Assembly (NCBI GenBank): GCA_963790405.1
Contig: CAWBOJ010000003.1
Coordinates: 496,001 to 560,000 of the forward strand
Direction: 5' to 3'
Length of the DNA: 64,000 nt
DNA from: JBGSMX01 sp963790405
GTDB lineage: Bacteria; Actinomycetota; Coriobacteriia; Anaerosomatales; JAGXFU01
The notes under the pieces were generated by a model that did no database searches, had not been told where the DNA came from, and worked only from the letters and a program-made list of their open reading frames with translations. Positions 1 to 9,293 of the stretch are shown here, piece after piece. Positions within the stretch are counted from its first letter, which is position 1. Every line of letters starts with the position of its first letter. Position numbers and translations under genes: made by a program.

Positions 1-1
1 C

Positions 2-652
2 ATCTGTCCTCCGCAGGCTACGTCTTTCGCACCCGTGATCGGGGTCGCAGGCTCGCGCCTGTACGAGCCTGAGCGTCGCGAGAGCCTTGCGCTGGTGGGC
101 GCCTCGGGTGCGTCATTGGCTGCAGCGTTGATTCTGCCTCGCGTTCAGAACCAGGAGATCCTTCGGCCACCCGGTACCGACGAGCGTCGCCTTGCCGAGC
201 GGTGTGTGAGGTGTGGCGCCTGCTACTCGGCGTGCCCGACGGGCGCACTCAGGCCAAGCGCGTCGTTCACGGCCGAGGCGGGCCTGTGGACCCCCATGCT
301 CGATGTACGTCCCGCGCACTGTTCGCTCGACTGCAATCTGTGTGCTGCAGTCTGTCCGACCGACGCGCTGCATACGCCGACCACCTACGAAGCGGCATTG
401 CTCGGGCTCGGAGCGGTCGCGCATGTCGAGAAGCCCAAGTGCGTGGCCTGGGTTCGTGGTGACGGTTGCCTGAAGTGCCTTGCGGTGTGTCCGATCAGCG
501 GGGCAATCTACTGGACCGAGGAGATCGTCACGTTTCGCCGTGAGACGCATACGACGCGTGTCCCGCACGTCAACGAGGAGCTGTGCGTCGCATGCGGTCT
601 ATGTACGCAGGCGTGTCCCGCGATGCCACCGGCGATCATGGTTCATCACTAA
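2..652 (+). CDS. NapG/MauM-type polyferredoxin, 5' end outside window
   Basis: The frame is open to the left edge, so the true start lies upstream; a GTG at 35 is the first visible internal start. The protein carries four cysteine clusters: CVRCGACYSACP, CSLDCNLCAAVCP, a C-x8-CLKCLAVCP cluster and CVACGLCTQACP, enough for about four [4Fe-4S] centres. A short hydrophobic stretch (about residues 18-36 from the GTG) precedes the first cluster, as in NapG/MauM ferredoxins that pass electrons between a membrane quinol oxidase such as NapH and a periplasmic reductase. The partner would be upstream. A NapH-like protein occurs at 36062-37072 but is not adjacent. The family is clear; the electron acceptor is unknown. 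Confidence 0.8.
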   Translation: MCPPQATSFAPVIGVAGSRLYEPERRESLALVGASGASLAAALILPRVQNQEILRPPGTDERRLAERCVRCGACYSACPTGALRPSASFTAEAGLWTPMLDVRPAHCSLDCNLCAAVCPTDALHTPTTYEAALLGLGAVAHVEKPKCVAWVRGDGCLKCLAVCPISGAIYWTEEIVTFRRETHTTRVPHVNEELCVACGLCTQACPAMPPAIMVHH

Positions 653-743
653 GCGAGCTGCCTGCAGCCTCTCCGACGCAGTCGCGCACGAATCCCGGGT
701 CGCAGGGCGGTTCGGGCAAGGGTTGCGCAGTTCGCGCCGCCGG

Positions 744-765
744 GATATTGTAGCAGTACAATATC
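744..765. promoter_or_regulatory. Perfect 9-bp inverted repeat, candidate PadR operator
   Basis: GATATTGTA and TACAATATC are exact reverse complements separated by GCAG, 18 bases before the padR-like start codon. The left arm contains TATTGT (746-751), which sits 17 bases after TTGCGC (723-728) and could be the -10 box; the right arm contains TACAAT. A dyad on top of the promoter of a PadR gene is the usual arrangement for PadR autorepression. Binding is inferred. Confidence 0.7.
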
Positions 766-783
766 GGAAGCGGGGGATATGCC

Positions 784-1335
784 ATGAACGCTGCACGTGG
801 ACTCAGCAATGCCGAGGTAGCCCTGCTCGGCCTTCTGTCCGAGAAGCCCAAGCATGCCTGGCAGATCGAGAAAGACGTCGAGCATCGCGACACCCGGTCG
901 TGGACGGACCTGTCGCAATCGGCCATCTACAAGCAGTTGCGTTCGCTTGAGACCGAGGGGCTCGTGGAGGCGGCGAGTGAGGTCGTCGACGGGCGGAATC
1001 GGAAGGTCTACTCGGTCACTCCGGCTGGACGAGTCGCGCTTGAGACGCGACTGCTCGAGCTGTTGAGCGAGCCCGAGCACCTCAAGTGGCGAGTCGATCT
1101 GGCCACGTACAATGTCGACCTCGTGTCCGCGGAGTCAGCCGCCGAAGCGCTGCGGGCGTACGTAGCCGGCCTGCGCGAGAGTATCGAGGGCTATCGAGCG
1201 CTCGAGGAGTACCTGCGATCGAGTGGATGCCCCGCACACCGCATGGCTGTCGCCCGTCGCCCGGTCTACCTGCTTGAGGCGGAGATCGCATGGGCCACGA
1301 GCTTCATGGACGAGCTGGAGGGGGAATCCCGATGA
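784..1335 (+). CDS. PadR family transcriptional regulator
   Basis: The 183-residue protein has the PadR winged helix at about residues 6-90 (it opens NAEVALLGLLSEKPKHAWQI, then SQSAIYKQLRSLETEGLV) and a C-terminal helical dimerisation domain, which is the Vir-type PadR layout. PadR proteins are usually ligand-responsive repressors of neighbouring genes. The ATG follows a GGGGG ribosome site. Its TGA overlaps the ATG of the downstream peptidase (ATGA at 1332-1335), so the two are translationally coupled and the peptidase is a likely target. A perfect dyad lies just upstream. The effector is not predictable. Confidence 0.9.
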   Translation: MNAARGLSNAEVALLGLLSEKPKHAWQIEKDVEHRDTRSWTDLSQSAIYKQLRSLETEGLVEAASEVVDGRNRKVYSVTPAGRVALETRLLELLSEPEHLKWRVDLATYNVDLVSAESAAEALRAYVAGLRESIEGYRALEEYLRSSGCPAHRMAVARRPVYLLEAEIAWATSFMDELEGESR

Positions 1336-2564
1336 ATGAGCAGCATACGAGCGTGACGCCGAGCGTGGCCGAACTTGCGAGCCGCGCCGATGACTATCTG
1401 CGCAGACTCACGGAGTACCCTGATCGCCACGTCGGAGGCCCGGGGAATCAGGCTGCGACAGAGCTGTTTGCGACCGTGGTAGCCGGGTTCGGCTTCGACG
1501 TGAATCGCACGAGCTTCGACTGCATCGAGTGGGAGTACGGCGAGGCGGTTCTCGAGGCACGCGGTGAGCGCTTTGAGGCGCACGTGGGTCCGTACTCGCT
1601 ACCGTGCGATATCCGCGAGACGCTTGTGGCCGCCTCACGCGTTGAGGATCTCGAGAGTGAGGCCGTCACAGGGCGTGTCGTTCTCATCCACGGCGACCTT
1701 GCATCGGGCCAGATCATGCCGAAGAACTTCACCTTCTACAATCCGGAGGGGCACAAGCGCATCGTGCGGGCGCTGGAGCAGTATCGGCCCGCTGCCGTGG
1801 TGGCGGCGACCGGACGTGATCCACAGATGGTCGGCAGCCAGTATCCGTTCCCGCTGTTCGAGGATGGTGACCTGGATGTGTGCAATGCATACATGAGCGA
1901 CGTCGACGGGGAGCGATTGCTCGAGCATGTCGGCGAGGAGGTGGCACTGCGACTGGACTCCACACGCGTGCCGACGACCGCCGAACACGTCGTCGCGACA
2001 CGTGCGGGCGACAGCCCGGGCCGCATCCTGCTCACCGCGCACATCGACAGTCGCAAGGACTCGCCCGGAGCGCTCGACAACGCGACCGGAGTGGCGACCT
2101 TGATGCTTGCCGCCGAGCTTCTCGCATCGCATGGTCGCGGGCCGCGCATCGAGATCGTGCCGTTCAACGGTGAGGACAACTACGCCAATCCCGGCGAGAT
2201 GATGTGGCTGGCCGAGAACGAGGGCCTGCTCGGCGACATCGTCCTCGGCATCAACATCGATGATTCGGGGCAAGTCGGCACGATCGATCACGTCTCGTTC
2301 TACGGTTGCCCGCCGGAGCTGGACCGGGTCGTGAGCGAGGCGATGGACGGCCACGAGGCCATCGCACCCGGGCCACAGTGGTTCATGGGCGACCACGCGA
2401 TTCTCGGCATGTACGGATGCCCGGCGATAGCGATCGCCTCAAGCGATATCGAGGGTTTCATGGCCAACTACGCGCACACCGAGCGCGACGCGATTGAGTT
2501 GGCCGATCCCGCGCTCGTGGCTCAGGCGGCGTGCTTCATCCGCGACGTGGTGGAGCGGCTCTAG
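1332..2564 (+). CDS. M28-like zinc metallopeptidase (aminopeptidase family)
   Basis: This 410-residue protein carries M28 metallopeptidase hallmarks: TAHIDSRKDSPGALDNATGV (first zinc His/Asp and the bridging Asp), FNGEDNYANPGEMMW where the general-base Glu is expected, NIDDSG, and a late HTERD motif. A bridging residue in the E-E pair appears as E-D, which is tolerated in some M28 members. There is no signal peptide, so a cytoplasmic aminopeptidase or deacylase is likely. Open frame extends upstream, but the ATG at 1332 overlapping the padR stop is preferred. The gene converges with the aminotransferase; the two stop codons share bases at 2561-2564. The substrate is unknown. Confidence 0.8.
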   Translation: MNEQHTSVTPSVAELASRADDYLRRLTEYPDRHVGGPGNQAATELFATVVAGFGFDVNRTSFDCIEWEYGEAVLEARGERFEAHVGPYSLPCDIRETLVAASRVEDLESEAVTGRVVLIHGDLASGQIMPKNFTFYNPEGHKRIVRALEQYRPAAVVAATGRDPQMVGSQYPFPLFEDGDLDVCNAYMSDVDGERLLEHVGEEVALRLDSTRVPTTAEHVVATRAGDSPGRILLTAHIDSRKDSPGALDNATGVATLMLAAELLASHGRGPRIEIVPFNGEDNYANPGEMMWLAENEGLLGDIVLGINIDDSGQVGTIDHVSFYGCPPELDRVVSEAMDGHEAIAPGPQWFMGDHAILGMYGCPAIAIASSDIEGFMANYAHTERDAIELADPALVAQAACFIRDVVERL

Positions 2565-4045
2565 CAGCTCGAGCGATCGCGGAAGCCGGCCAGGAACCGC
2601 ATGAACCGGTAGACATCCCCGAAGTTCGAGGCGATGCCGAGAGACGCGCGGATCGTATTGGGAGTCTTGCCGGTCGAGTCTTTGATGAGCGCGTGGCACT
2701 GCTGGAAGGTGACCGGGACTTCCGGCTCCTCAAAACAGCTCGCCATCTCGTCGTGTGAGATCGCGTGCGCTACCTCTCCGTCGCCCGGGTTGCAGAAGCA
2801 TCCGGTCCGTATTGAGATTCGCTCCTCGGTGGCAAGTCGCTCGACCTGGTGGACATCGAGAACCTCACCGCTCGGCGATAGAAGATAGAACGCAACGGTA
2901 GCGCCACGGGTCTCCATCGTTGTCGGGCCGAATACCCGGACCACAGGCGTGCCGTTGCTGTGACGCAGGGTGACCATCTGCTCGAGCAGCCACTCGGCCA
3001 GTGCCGTCACGCGCTGGTGGATCGTGTCCATCCCGATGGACTCGAGATGGCGCAGTCCGATCGTCACTGCCGGAAGGCCGAGGAAGTCGAGTGTGCCGTC
3101 TTCGAAGCCCGCGTGGCCTGGAGCAAGGTGGTGCCAGCCTTCGCCTTGGACCGACGCCAGCGTGATGGTGCCTCCGGCGAACCATGGCCGACGCAGCTTC
3201 GTCAACGCTTCACGCCGGGCGATGAGCGCACCCGCGCCCGTCGGATAGCCGAACATCTTGTAGAACGACAGCGTGACGAAGTCGGGATGAATCACGCCAA
3301 GATCGAGACGGTTGGTCGGCGCGAACGCCGCAGCGTCCACAAGCACGTCCCAACCGAGCGACCGCGCATCAGCGATCCACTCGAGCGGGTGTTGTACGCC
3401 GCTGAAGTTCGACTGTGCGGGATAGGCGAACAGCTTGTGCTCGCAGGCTGTCTCGCGCTCCAGTCCACGGATCACGAGGTCTGCATCGAGGCGCAGTTCC
3501 GGTTGGCGAACGGGCACGTAGACGACATCGGCACCGCCCCGTCGCGCGTACTCACGGATGCCGTTCACCGAGTTGTGGTTGTCGTAGCTGACCAGGTAGC
3601 ACGAGCCGTGCTCGAAGGGGTATGCCTCGCCGACAAGCTTCAGCGCGTGGCTTGCGTTGTACGTGAACACGACGTCGTACTCGTCGGGTGAGGCGTTGAA
3701 GAACTCGTGGACTGCAGCTCGCGCTTCGTCGATGAAGTGCGTTGCAGCAAGAGACGTCGGGTTGGTTGAGTGCGGATTGCCCAGCACGTGTCCGCTCAGC
3801 AGTTCGTGGTGTGCGGCGATTTGCGACTCCGCGTACACTCCTGCGCCCGTGTAGTCGAGATAGGTGTGGCCAAGGCGGTCGAGCCGTGCGTATTCCGTGG
3901 CTCGCAATGCACCGAGAGCGCCGGTGGCGCGATAGGCGGGCCAGCGCTGCTCGAACTCTTGCAGCGCGGTCGTCTCGTCGGCGGCTGCGAAAGACATGCC
4001 CTCGGGGGCGGTCGACGGGTCGGAATTGTCGGGCACGGAGCTCAT
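2561..4045 (-). CDS. Class V aminotransferase, cysteine desulfurase / MoCo-sulfurase-like
   Basis: The 494-residue PLP enzyme has YLDYTGAG near the start, VDAAAFAPTNRLDL with the cofactor-binding Asp, SFYKMFGYPTGAGALIAR with the PLP lysine, and RTGCFCNPGDGEV with a likely catalytic cysteine. These match the class V branch that includes the N-terminal domain of eukaryotic molybdenum cofactor sulfurase, where the enzyme transfers sulfur from cysteine. It lacks the MOSC domain. It is longer than IscS/NifS and carries a C-terminal extension. The upstream thioesterase ends 10 bases away on the same strand, so the two are probably cotranscribed. The acceptor for any sulfur is unknown. Confidence 0.8.
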   Translation of the reverse strand: MSSVPDNSDPSTAPEGMSFAAADETTALQEFEQRWPAYRATGALGALRATEYARLDRLGHTYLDYTGAGVYAESQIAAHHELLSGHVLGNPHSTNPTSLAATHFIDEARAAVHEFFNASPDEYDVVFTYNASHALKLVGEAYPFEHGSCYLVSYDNHNSVNGIREYARRGGADVVYVPVRQPELRLDADLVIRGLERETACEHKLFAYPAQSNFSGVQHPLEWIADARSLGWDVLVDAAAFAPTNRLDLGVIHPDFVTLSFYKMFGYPTGAGALIARREALTKLRRPWFAGGTITLASVQGEGWHHLAPGHAGFEDGTLDFLGLPAVTIGLRHLESIGMDTIHQRVTALAEWLLEQMVTLRHSNGTPVVRVFGPTTMETRGATVAFYLLSPSGEVLDVHQVERLATEERISIRTGCFCNPGDGEVAHAISHDEMASCFEEPEVPVTFQQCHALIKDSTGKTPNTIRASLGIASNFGDVYRFMRFLAGFRDRSSC

Positions 4046-4055
4046 CGGCCCACTC

Positions 4056-4550
4056 TCAGATTTTCTCGGGTAGCGGCAGGTCGTCTGCTCGCCAATCGTC
4101 GTCGGCGAAGTCGCCCTCGGCGATGCGGTCGATGGGGAGGCGCAGGTACTTGCCGGTCGCCTCGACAGCTACGGTGCCGTCGGCGAGCACGATCTCCCCG
4201 CTGCCCTCGAACAGGCGGCCCGAATCGCTGGTGATGCGGCCGACCGTCTTCACGGGCGCGTCCAGCGGTACCGGGCGGCGGTAGCGCACGTTCAGCTCGA
4301 CGGTGACTCCCCAGGCGGTCGGGTCGGAGATGTTGATGGCGCGGCCCATTGTCTCGTCGAGGATGGCCGAGGCCAGACCGCCGTGCAGCCGTCCCGGGTA
4401 GCCCTGGTGCGCCTCGGTAGGGGTGAACACGCCCGCGAGTTCACCATCGTCCAGCTCGAAGAAGCGTGCGTGCAGGCCGGAACCGTTCTCGGTCCCACAC
4501 ACCATGCACATCCTGCTCACGTTCTGGGCGGCGCGTACTTCTTGGCTCAT
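4056..4550 (-). CDS. PaaI-type hotdog-fold thioesterase
   Basis: This 164-residue protein has a single hotdog domain with the HGGLASAILDETMG helix typical of PaaI/YbgC-like acyl-CoA thioesterases, followed by VELNVRYRRPVPLDAPV. An N-terminal CMVCG segment is common in this subfamily. The ATG at 4550 is chosen because GGAGGAGAG lies about nine bases upstream; an in-frame start 24 bases earlier lacks a good site. The gene is immediately upstream of the class V aminotransferase. The acyl-CoA substrate is not predictable. Confidence 0.8.
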   Translation of the reverse strand: MSQEVRAAQNVSRMCMVCGTENGSGLHARFFELDDGELAGVFTPTEAHQGYPGRLHGGLASAILDETMGRAINISDPTAWGVTVELNVRYRRPVPLDAPVKTVGRITSDSGRLFEGSGEIVLADGTVAVEATGKYLRLPIDRIAEGDFADDDWRADDLPLPEKI

Positions 4551-4659
4551 CTGTGTCTCTCCTCCGGCGATCAACGTGGCCGATCATATCGCGCAGCGGC
4601 TGACCTGTCGCGGGGTTCGGCGGTCGGTGTACGCTCTTATGCGGAGAGGTGATACGCCG

Positions 4660-5020
4660 ATGATGCGAACCGTGGTCAGGGTCTTGCTTGCCGGGAACGG
4701 CGCGTTCTGGCTGGCCTTGGGCGCCTTTGCGCTCGTCGGCGCCGTCGACATCGGGGTGAGTGACACTGGCGTCGCGCACGACACTGGCGGCACTCATGGT
4801 CGGCAACGGCGCCGCGCTGGCGCTCGCGGCATGGGCGGTGCTGCGTGGTCGGCGGTTCGTCGATGTCGGGGCCGGCATGCTGCTAGCGGTGAACGCCATG
4901 CTGAGCGTCACCGACCAGCTTGGGCTGGCTGACCTCGCGGCTCTCGCTCTCAACCTCGCCACGCTCGCGCTTCTCGCGGTCGCGGTGGTTCGCGGATCGG
5001 CACCCGCCGAGCGCACGTGA
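4660..5020 (+). CDS. Small integral membrane protein, frame broken once
   Basis: Two adjoining frames give one four-helix membrane protein of about 119 residues: MMRTVVRVLLAGNGAFWLAL onward, then, after the break, LAALMVGNGAALALAAW and further hydrophobic segments to APAERT. The frames join at 4765, where GAC-A-CTG contains one extra base; removing it gives a continuous sequence. The AGNGA/VGNGA motif repeats in the first and second halves, suggesting an internal duplication of a two-helix unit. No function is recognised. The ATG at 4660 follows GGAGAGG at 4642-4648. Confidence 0.6.
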
Positions 5021-5125
5021 AGTGTCGAGATTTCGGACGGCACAGGCGTTCGGCGAGCCCGGAAGGCTATGCTACTCTCGACACGAATATGCCGAGGAAT
5101 CCCAGGTAGAACGAGGAAGCCAGAC

Positions 5126-5596
5126 ATGGGACACGAGGAGTTCATGCGCCGCGCGATCGAGCTGAGCCGCGAGAAGATGGGCGACGGCGAAGGCGGACCG
5201 TTTGCTGCTGTCATCGTGCGCGACGGTCGTATCATCGGCGAGGGCTGGAATCAGGTCACTCACACCAACGATCCCACGGCACACGCCGAGGTCACTGCGA
5301 TCCGCGCCGCCTGTGCGACCATCGGAGACTTCTCGATTGAGGGCGCGACCATCTATGCGAGCTGCGAGCCGTGTCCTATGTGTCTTGCCGCGATCTACTG
5401 GGCGCACATCTCGAAGATCTTCTACGCGAACACCACGCAAGACGCAGCGCGGATCGGCTTCGACGACAGCTTTCTCTACCGCGAGATTGCCCTGCCTGCA
5501 CCGCGCCGCGAGATCGCTACAGAACGCATTCTCGCTGCCGAGGCGCACGCGGTGTTCGACGAGTGGGATGCCAAAGACGACAAGATTCCGTACTGA
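5126..5596 (+). CDS. guaD: Guanine deaminase-like nucleoside deaminase
   Basis: This 156-residue zinc deaminase has HAE (H53, E55) and PCPMC (C83, C86) zinc and catalytic residues. Length, the FDDSFLYREI segment and the basic/aromatic C-terminus match Bacillus-type GuaD, which deaminates guanine to xanthine in purine salvage, better than tRNA adenosine deaminase TadA. The ATG at 5126 follows a GAGGAAG site; an upstream in-frame start has none. It lies 4 bases before the amidohydrolase gene, so they probably form an operon with the DUF188 gene. Cytosine or other base specificity cannot be excluded. Confidence 0.8.
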   Translation: MGHEEFMRRAIELSREKMGDGEGGPFAAVIVRDGRIIGEGWNQVTHTNDPTAHAEVTAIRAACATIGDFSIEGATIYASCEPCPMCLAAIYWAHISKIFYANTTQDAARIGFDDSFLYREIALPAPRREIATERILAAEAHAVFDEWDAKDDKIPY

Positions 5597-5600
5597 GCCG

Positions 5601-6404
5601 ATGATCATCGACATCCACACGCATGCGTTCGCCGACCCGGTTGCCGCCGCTGCCATGGCCTCGCTCGAAGCCGAGGTCGGCTTCGCCGGTTCGTACGACG
5701 GCACCGTCGCCGGCCTGGTCGCGCAGATGGACGGCGCGGGCGTAGACATCGCAGTCGTGCAGCCGGTGGCTACGAAAGCATCCCAGGTCGCGCGAATCAA
5801 CGATTGGGCGGCCTCGATCGCATCCGACCGCGTCGTCGCGTTCGGGGCGCTTCACCCCGATCTCGAGGACCCGGCAGCGGAGATTGAGCGCATGGTCGGC
5901 CTTGGTCTGGTCGGCTGCAAGATGCATCCGGAGTACCAGAGCTTCGACCCCGACGAGCCGAGGATGCTTTCGTTGCTGCGAGCAGCGAGAGATGCGGGGC
6001 TCGTGGTGCTGTTCCACGCAGGCGCCGACCTGTCGATCCCTTCCCTCCGCGGGACACCCCAGGCATTCGCCCGGATGCTCGAAGCAGTCGATGGCTTGCG
6101 TGTAATCCTCGCTCACATGGGGGGCTACGACGTGTGGGACGATGTGCTCGTGCATTTGGCCGGCCGGGATGTCTACTTCGACACTGCGTACACGCTCGGC
6201 CACCTTTCAGATGAGGCGTTCGTGCATCTGGCGCGCGCTCACGGCACCGAGCGGATCTTGTTCGGCACGGATGGACCGTGGACGAACATGGCCGAGCAGC
6301 TCGAGCGGATACGCGAGTTGCCGTTCTCGGCAGACGAATTCGAGGCGATCCTTGGCGGCAATGCGAGACGTGCGCTGGGCTTCGCCGAAGGAGAGACGCC
6401 GTGA
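5601..6404 (+). CDS. TIM-barrel amidohydrolase (Amidohydro_2 family)
   Basis: The 267-residue protein opens with MIIDIHTHAFADP (the HxH metal ligands of strand 1), followed by CKMHPEYQ, LFHAGAD, ILAHMGG and ILFGTDGPW, the ordered metal and catalytic motifs of the ACMSD/Amidohydro_2 group. Such enzymes hydrolyse or decarboxylate small ring or carboxylate substrates. It begins 4 bases after the guanine deaminase stop and overlaps the start of the next gene by 4 bases. Purine-related catabolism is possible from context, but the substrate is unknown. Confidence 0.8.
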   Translation: MIIDIHTHAFADPVAAAAMASLEAEVGFAGSYDGTVAGLVAQMDGAGVDIAVVQPVATKASQVARINDWAASIASDRVVAFGALHPDLEDPAAEIERMVGLGLVGCKMHPEYQSFDPDEPRMLSLLRAARDAGLVVLFHAGADLSIPSLRGTPQAFARMLEAVDGLRVILAHMGGYDVWDDVLVHLAGRDVYFDTAYTLGHLSDEAFVHLARAHGTERILFGTDGPWTNMAEQLERIRELPFSADEFEAILGGNARRALGFAEGETP

Positions 6405-6862
6405 GGCTATTCATCGACGCCGACGCATGTCCGGTGACGCGGGATGCGCTTACCATCGCGAAACGCCGAGGTGTGCCCGTGACGCTTGTCGCCAACGAGA
6501 CGCAGAACGTGAGCCGCTACGATTCGCGCCCGGGAGTCGACTCGGTGCAAGTCGGCTCAGGCCGGGATGCTGCCGATTTCGCAATCATCGAACGGCTCTC
6601 CGCCGGCGATGTCGTGGTCACCCAAGACACCGGGCTTGCAGCGATGGTGCTTGGCCGAGGTGCTATCGCGATGAGCCCCCGCGGCCGCGTGTTCTTGCTC
6701 GCAACAATCGATGCGGAGCTGGAGTTTCGACATGCCGAGCAGCGTCACCGCCGCGCGGGCGGTCGCACGCGCGGGCCATCGCCGTTCGAGGACGAGGATC
6801 GCGAGCATTTCTCCGAAGTGCTCGTCCGGTTGCTCGATGAGGCCGGCCCGCACGACCGTTGA
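6401..6862 (+). CDS. yaiI: YaiI/YqxD family protein (DUF188), PIN/NYN-like
   Basis: The 153-residue protein has the DUF188 signature: MRLFIDADACPVTRDAL at the start, VQVGSGRDAADFAIIE, VVTQDTGLAAM and PRGRVF. Conserved aspartates form a PIN/NYN-like nuclease site in this family, but the cellular role is not established. The GTG start at 6401 overlaps the preceding TGA (GTGA), which implies translational coupling with the amidohydrolase. Confidence 0.85.
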   Translation: MRLFIDADACPVTRDALTIAKRRGVPVTLVANETQNVSRYDSRPGVDSVQVGSGRDAADFAIIERLSAGDVVVTQDTGLAAMVLGRGAIAMSPRGRVFLLATIDAELEFRHAEQRHRRAGGRTRGPSPFEDEDREHFSEVLVRLLDEAGPHDR

Positions 6863-6940
6863 GCGCAAAGCCACACCGGCGAGTCCACCCGGTGCTAGAA
6901 TGCCGGGCAGGGGACAGCACGCCACATATGGAGAACACAC

Positions 6941-8579
6941 ATGACCGGACGCACTTCGTCCGTTCCGACGGCTACCGTCCCTTCGGCAGGACGCTCCGGA
7001 CGTTCGCGACAACGCCTTGCAGTGACCGTCGCTGCAATCTTCCTGATACTCGCCTTTCTCGTGCTCTCGTGGATTGTGCTCCAGCGTCTCTTCGTGAGTG
7101 AGGCCCGGTTCGATCTTGAGGCAGCACTCGACGAGCAGGCGTCGTACTTGACGGGGCGTTTCGAGACACATCTCGCGATTCTCGATGTGGTCGAACGCGT
7201 CGCTGTTGCCGAGTACACGCAGTCCGGCACGATCGACCAGGACAATCTGCGGCAGCTGGTCTCGACACTGTTGGCGGCGCCTGGCCCGTACGGTCTCCGG
7301 GTTGAGGTTCCGGATGGCACGAGCTTCAGCTACCCATCCGACCTCGAGGTACCTTCGCGTGTGGACTCCGACCCCGAATCTCCCTCGTCGGCATTGGTCA
7401 CGGCGGCGCATACGACGATTTCCGATGTCGTGACTCTGCCCGACGATTGTGCGGGCATCCTCTACACGCGCACGGCGTTGTTGGACGACGAGCAGACGAT
7501 GACGATCACCCTCGTTGCGGACATGACCGATGCCCTGTCGGTGTCGGGATTGCCTCAGCAGGCGGATCAGTATGTGCTCGCGGGGCTCGACTCCCACGGC
7601 CACGCGTTTCTCGGCGATGCGGCGATGCTGCCCGTAGATCCGGTCGAATCCGAGCTGTTCGTGGCAGGTGCTCAGTGGCGCCTCGTCGGAGCGCCGAGCG
7701 GAGGGTTGGACCCGGGCCACCTTGTCGGATACGCTGCGCTGGTACGTGGCACCTCTCGTCGTTGCGATCATCGGTGCGTTCCTTCTGGTCTTCGGCATGT
7801 CGAGTCGGCGCCAACTGGAGATCGCAGTCACGGAACTCGAGGACGCGAACCAGACGAAGAGCGCGTTTCTGGCGCAGATGAGTCACGAACTGCGTACACC
7901 ACTGAATTCGGTGATCGGCTTCAGCCGCATCGTGCTGCAGGAGATGGCGGGACCCATCAACGCCGAACAGCGTCAGCAGCTCACAATGGTCGAGCGCTCC
8001 GGGCGGCAGTTGCTCTCGCTAGTCAATCAGTTGCTCGACCTGTCTGAAATCGAAGCGGGTCAGATAGATGTCGCCAATGTCGAGTACTGCCCGCGAATGC
8101 TCGTACGGGAGGTCGTCGAATCTGTCCGCCCCGAGGCCGAGGCAAAGGGCGTCGATCTCACGATAGTGGTCTCGCCCGAGTCGATCTGTGGCGGCACCCC
8201 GGAGCTTCAAGAGGGATGTTTGGCCTTCGGCGACCCCGGCAAGGTTCGAGATATCCTCGACGAGCTGCTTTCGAACGCGATGAAGCGGACCGATGTCGGA
8301 CGTGTCGAGCTGTCGGCGAGATGTGCCGACGACGAGCTGTGCTTCGCGGTGACCGACAGCGGCACAGAGATCGCTTCCGAGACTGCGGGCCGCATCTTCG
8401 ACGAATTCGCGCAGGTTCCGGTGGGCGACGGTCGTCTCCACGGCGCCGAGGTCGGTCTTGCCTTCGTCCGTCGCATGGCTCTGGCGCTCGGAGGTGACCT
8501 TCAGATACAGACCGCTCTTGAGGGTGGGATGAGGTTCGTCCTGCGCATTCCTCGGCATCTGTCTCGTTCGCTTGCGTGA
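6941..8579 (+). CDS. Membrane sensor histidine kinase, frame broken once
   Basis: Joined across one break, this is a kinase of about 545 residues: a TM helix at about 25-47, an extracytoplasmic sensor domain, a second TM (APLVVAIIGAFLLVFG), then HisKA with SHELRTPLNSVIGFSRIV, an N-box variant (ELLSNAMKRT), DSGTEI in place of the usual DxGxG, and a C-terminal lid. The break is at 7706-7707, where GGG-T-TGG has one extra T; without it the protein reads GGWTRATL. The ATP-lid glycines are degenerate (GAEVGLAFVRR), so catalytic strength is uncertain. No response regulator is adjacent. The ATG follows GGAG. Confidence 0.75.
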
Positions 8580-8597
8580 CCTTGGAGATGACTCGGG

Positions 8598-9248
8598 TCA
8601 CCCTACGCCGATGACGAGTGCGTAGACGCCGAAAAGCAGCAGCAGTCCCGCCGTGACCTGGTTTCCGTGATGCGCGAGCCAGTCCTTCATCCGCGCGAGA
8701 CCCTGGGTGGACTGTCTCCGGAAGAAGACGAAGGCGCCGAGCGGCACAAGAAGCATGAGCTGCAAGAATGCCGAGAACAACGCGAGCAGTCCAACCGTGA
8801 TTGGCGGGGACAGACTCGCGGTGCCGAGAACGCTGACACCTCCGAGGAAGTAGACGTACTGCACGCCCGGAAGCGCGACGAGCAGCATGCCGTATGCGAA
8901 GCAAAGAGCCGGGGGAACCCGCTCGACCGCCCTCATCCATCCAGGAAGCTCCTCGTTGTCGCGACTGCCCTTGCGCCACAGCAAGAACGCCAGCATCCAC
9001 AGCGTGACAGCCGCAACGATCATCAAGGTTGAGTTCGGCGCGCCGGAGTCGGTGAGCCGGTCGAACTTCGTCGCATCCATGAGGTAGAGGACGGCCAGTC
9101 CGAGCAGCATGCGGAAGGTGAAGTTGCCCAACACGAACGCCAGGCCGTTGGCGACGGGCCGGTCGGTGGCCAGCAGGATGATGACGTGCGACGTCCATGT
9201 GGGGACGAACGCTCCGGCCAGTGCGAAAGGCAACAGCTGCAGTAACAT
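8598..9248 (-). CDS. GAP-family (Sap/LysE-like) membrane protein
   Basis: This 216-residue protein has about six TM helices and the layout of the actinobacterial GAP family, whose mycobacterial members help export glycolipids and other lipids. Motifs include GAFVPTWTSHVIILL and ALPGVQYVYFLGG. It is the last gene of the minus-strand run that starts with the LPFTG protein and lies 45 bases after the sigma/anti-sigma fusion. A role in envelope lipid or small-molecule export is inferred from family and context only. Confidence 0.65.
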   Translation of the reverse strand: MLLQLLPFALAGAFVPTWTSHVIILLATDRPVANGLAFVLGNFTFRMLLGLAVLYLMDATKFDRLTDSGAPNSTLMIVAAVTLWMLAFLLWRKGSRDNEELPGWMRAVERVPPALCFAYGMLLVALPGVQYVYFLGGVSVLGTASLSPPITVGLLALFSAFLQLMLLVPLGAFVFFRRQSTQGLARMKDWLAHHGNQVTAGLLLLFGVYALVIGVG

Positions 9249-9293
9249 CGCGCGAAACGCCCTTTCGTCGGCTGCGCCTGGTCCACTCGCCTG

